Positions 5,860 through 6,347 of a stretch of DNA of 6,347 nt are shown here, in pieces. The notes under the pieces are model-generated. The model saw nothing but the letters and a program-made list of their open reading frames with translations, was not told the DNA's origin and ran no database searches. Made by a program: the position numbers and the translations under genes. Origin of the DNA: Frankiales bacterium. GTDB lineage: Bacteria; Actinomycetota; Actinomycetes; Mycobacteriales; SCTD01. The stretch is from assembly GCA_025465145.1 (NCBI GenBank), contig JAODNS010000033.1:1-6347 (forward strand). The letters are read 5' to 3'. Numbering within the stretch: the stretch's first letter is position 1; the number at the start of each line of letters is the position of its first letter.

Positions 5860-6347
5860 ATGCACCGGTTGCTGGCGCGGTTGCCGGCGATGGCGGAGCT
5901 GGTCCGCGACTCTGCCGAGCTGCTGTCGGCCGAGGGGCTGACGGCGATGGCCTCGACGTTCGGCCGCGCCGAGGCGATCCGCGGCTGGTGCGTCCGGCTG
6001 CCGCAAGGCGCCCCGGCTCTCGAGGTGGAGGAGCTGGCCGACCGGTTTCTGGTGTGTCCGGACGTCGTGGCACTCGGCGCCCCGACGCCCCGCGCCTCGG
6101 CCGACCCGGCGGTGGGTGGCGAAGCGCGCAACGCCCGGCGCTACTCCACCACCGAGATGCTCGCCACCGAGGCCGCCGACACCGGCGTCGGACTGGCCGG
6201 GCCGGACGGTGTGGAGCGGGCCCTGACAACTCGGGAGCTGTCCGAGGAGCAGCAGTTGCTCGTCCGCCGGCTCACCAGCTCCGGCGACGGCGTCGACGTC
6301 GTCGTCGGGAAGGCCGGGGCAGGCAAGACCTCCGCGCTGGCCGCGGC
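5860..6347 (+). pseudogene. 5'-truncated MobF/TrwC-type relaxase-helicase fragment, continues beyond the window
   Basis: Intact MobF relaxases of actinobacterial conjugative elements have an N-terminal TrwC relaxase domain that nicks and holds the transferred strand, followed by a RecD-like helicase. Here the frame (open through the right edge) begins around MHRLLARLPAM, passes LPQGAPALEVEELADRFL and RRYSTTEMLATEA, then the helicase Q-motif-like ELSEEQQLLVRRLTSSG and a Walker A GKAGAGKT at 6307-6330 (VVVGKAGAGKTSALAA). Only about 150 codons precede the Walker A, and the His-triad/catalytic-Tyr relaxase domain is absent. Its 5' side is fused to the dioxygenase remnant, and no ribosome binding site precedes ATG 5845 or 5860. 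I therefore call it a truncated remnant. A helicase-only reading frame might still be intact downstream, which this window cannot show. Confidence 0.75.

Larger units (their letters stand above)
3341..6347. mobile_element. Probable remnant of an integrative element or hotspot at tRNA-fMet
   Basis: Accessory-looking DNA starts right after the tRNA 3' end: an arm-site-like repeat array, low coding density (about 410 and 510 bp without genes), an orphan coiled-coil membrane protein, a broken dioxygenase gene and a truncated MobF-type relaxase. The right boundary is outside the window. No second copy of the tRNA 3' end (the TTCAAATCC T-loop region) is present here, and no integrase is seen, so the limits and even the single-element nature are inferred. 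Confidence 0.4.

Noticed and set aside
5386..6006. 206-codon - strand frame across the dioxygenase remnant
   Set aside because: Antisense to recognisable dioxygenase and relaxase sequence; its translation is mostly Arg/Pro/Ala without motifs.

Overview
The window is very GC-rich, uses GTG/ATG starts and GC-ending codons, and carries a UPF0182 membrane protein, a tRNA-fMet of actinobacterial type and a MobF-type conjugation fragment. Together these point to a high-GC actinomycete (Actinomycetota). I cannot fix the genus from the sequence.

Layout. (1) Positions 2-3340 look like ordinary chromosomal core. A long UPF0182 membrane protein gene enters from the left edge on the + strand. It ends tail-to-tail with a small ArsC-family thioredoxin-fold gene on the - strand, and the two TAG stops share one CTAG palindrome. 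Divergent from the arsC-like gene is an initiator tRNA gene (tRNA-fMet, anticodon CAT) with a clear -35/-10 promoter. (2) Immediately after the tRNA (3341-3433) lie a strong hairpin and a tandem array of three GTAGGCAG boxes at exact 11-bp spacing. This resembles the arm-type integrase or excisionase sites next to tRNA-borne attachment sites. (3) From there to the right edge the content looks accessory and partly decayed: about 410 bp without a convincing gene, one intact - strand gene for an unrecognised coiled-coil protein with two membrane segments, about 510 bp without a convincing gene but with a strong hairpin in the presumed leader, a broken N-terminal fragment of a DODA/YgiD-type extradiol dioxygenase, and a 5'-truncated MobF/TrwC-type relaxase-helicase reading out of the window.

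The core genes have no evident joint pathway. The right half is best read as the eroded edge of an integrated conjugative or mobilisable element, or a tRNA-fMet insertion hotspot. No integrase is visible and the element's other end is not in view. The one intact gene there, the coiled-coil/2-TM protein, is the best candidate for something undescribed. I see no complete multi-gene system in this window.
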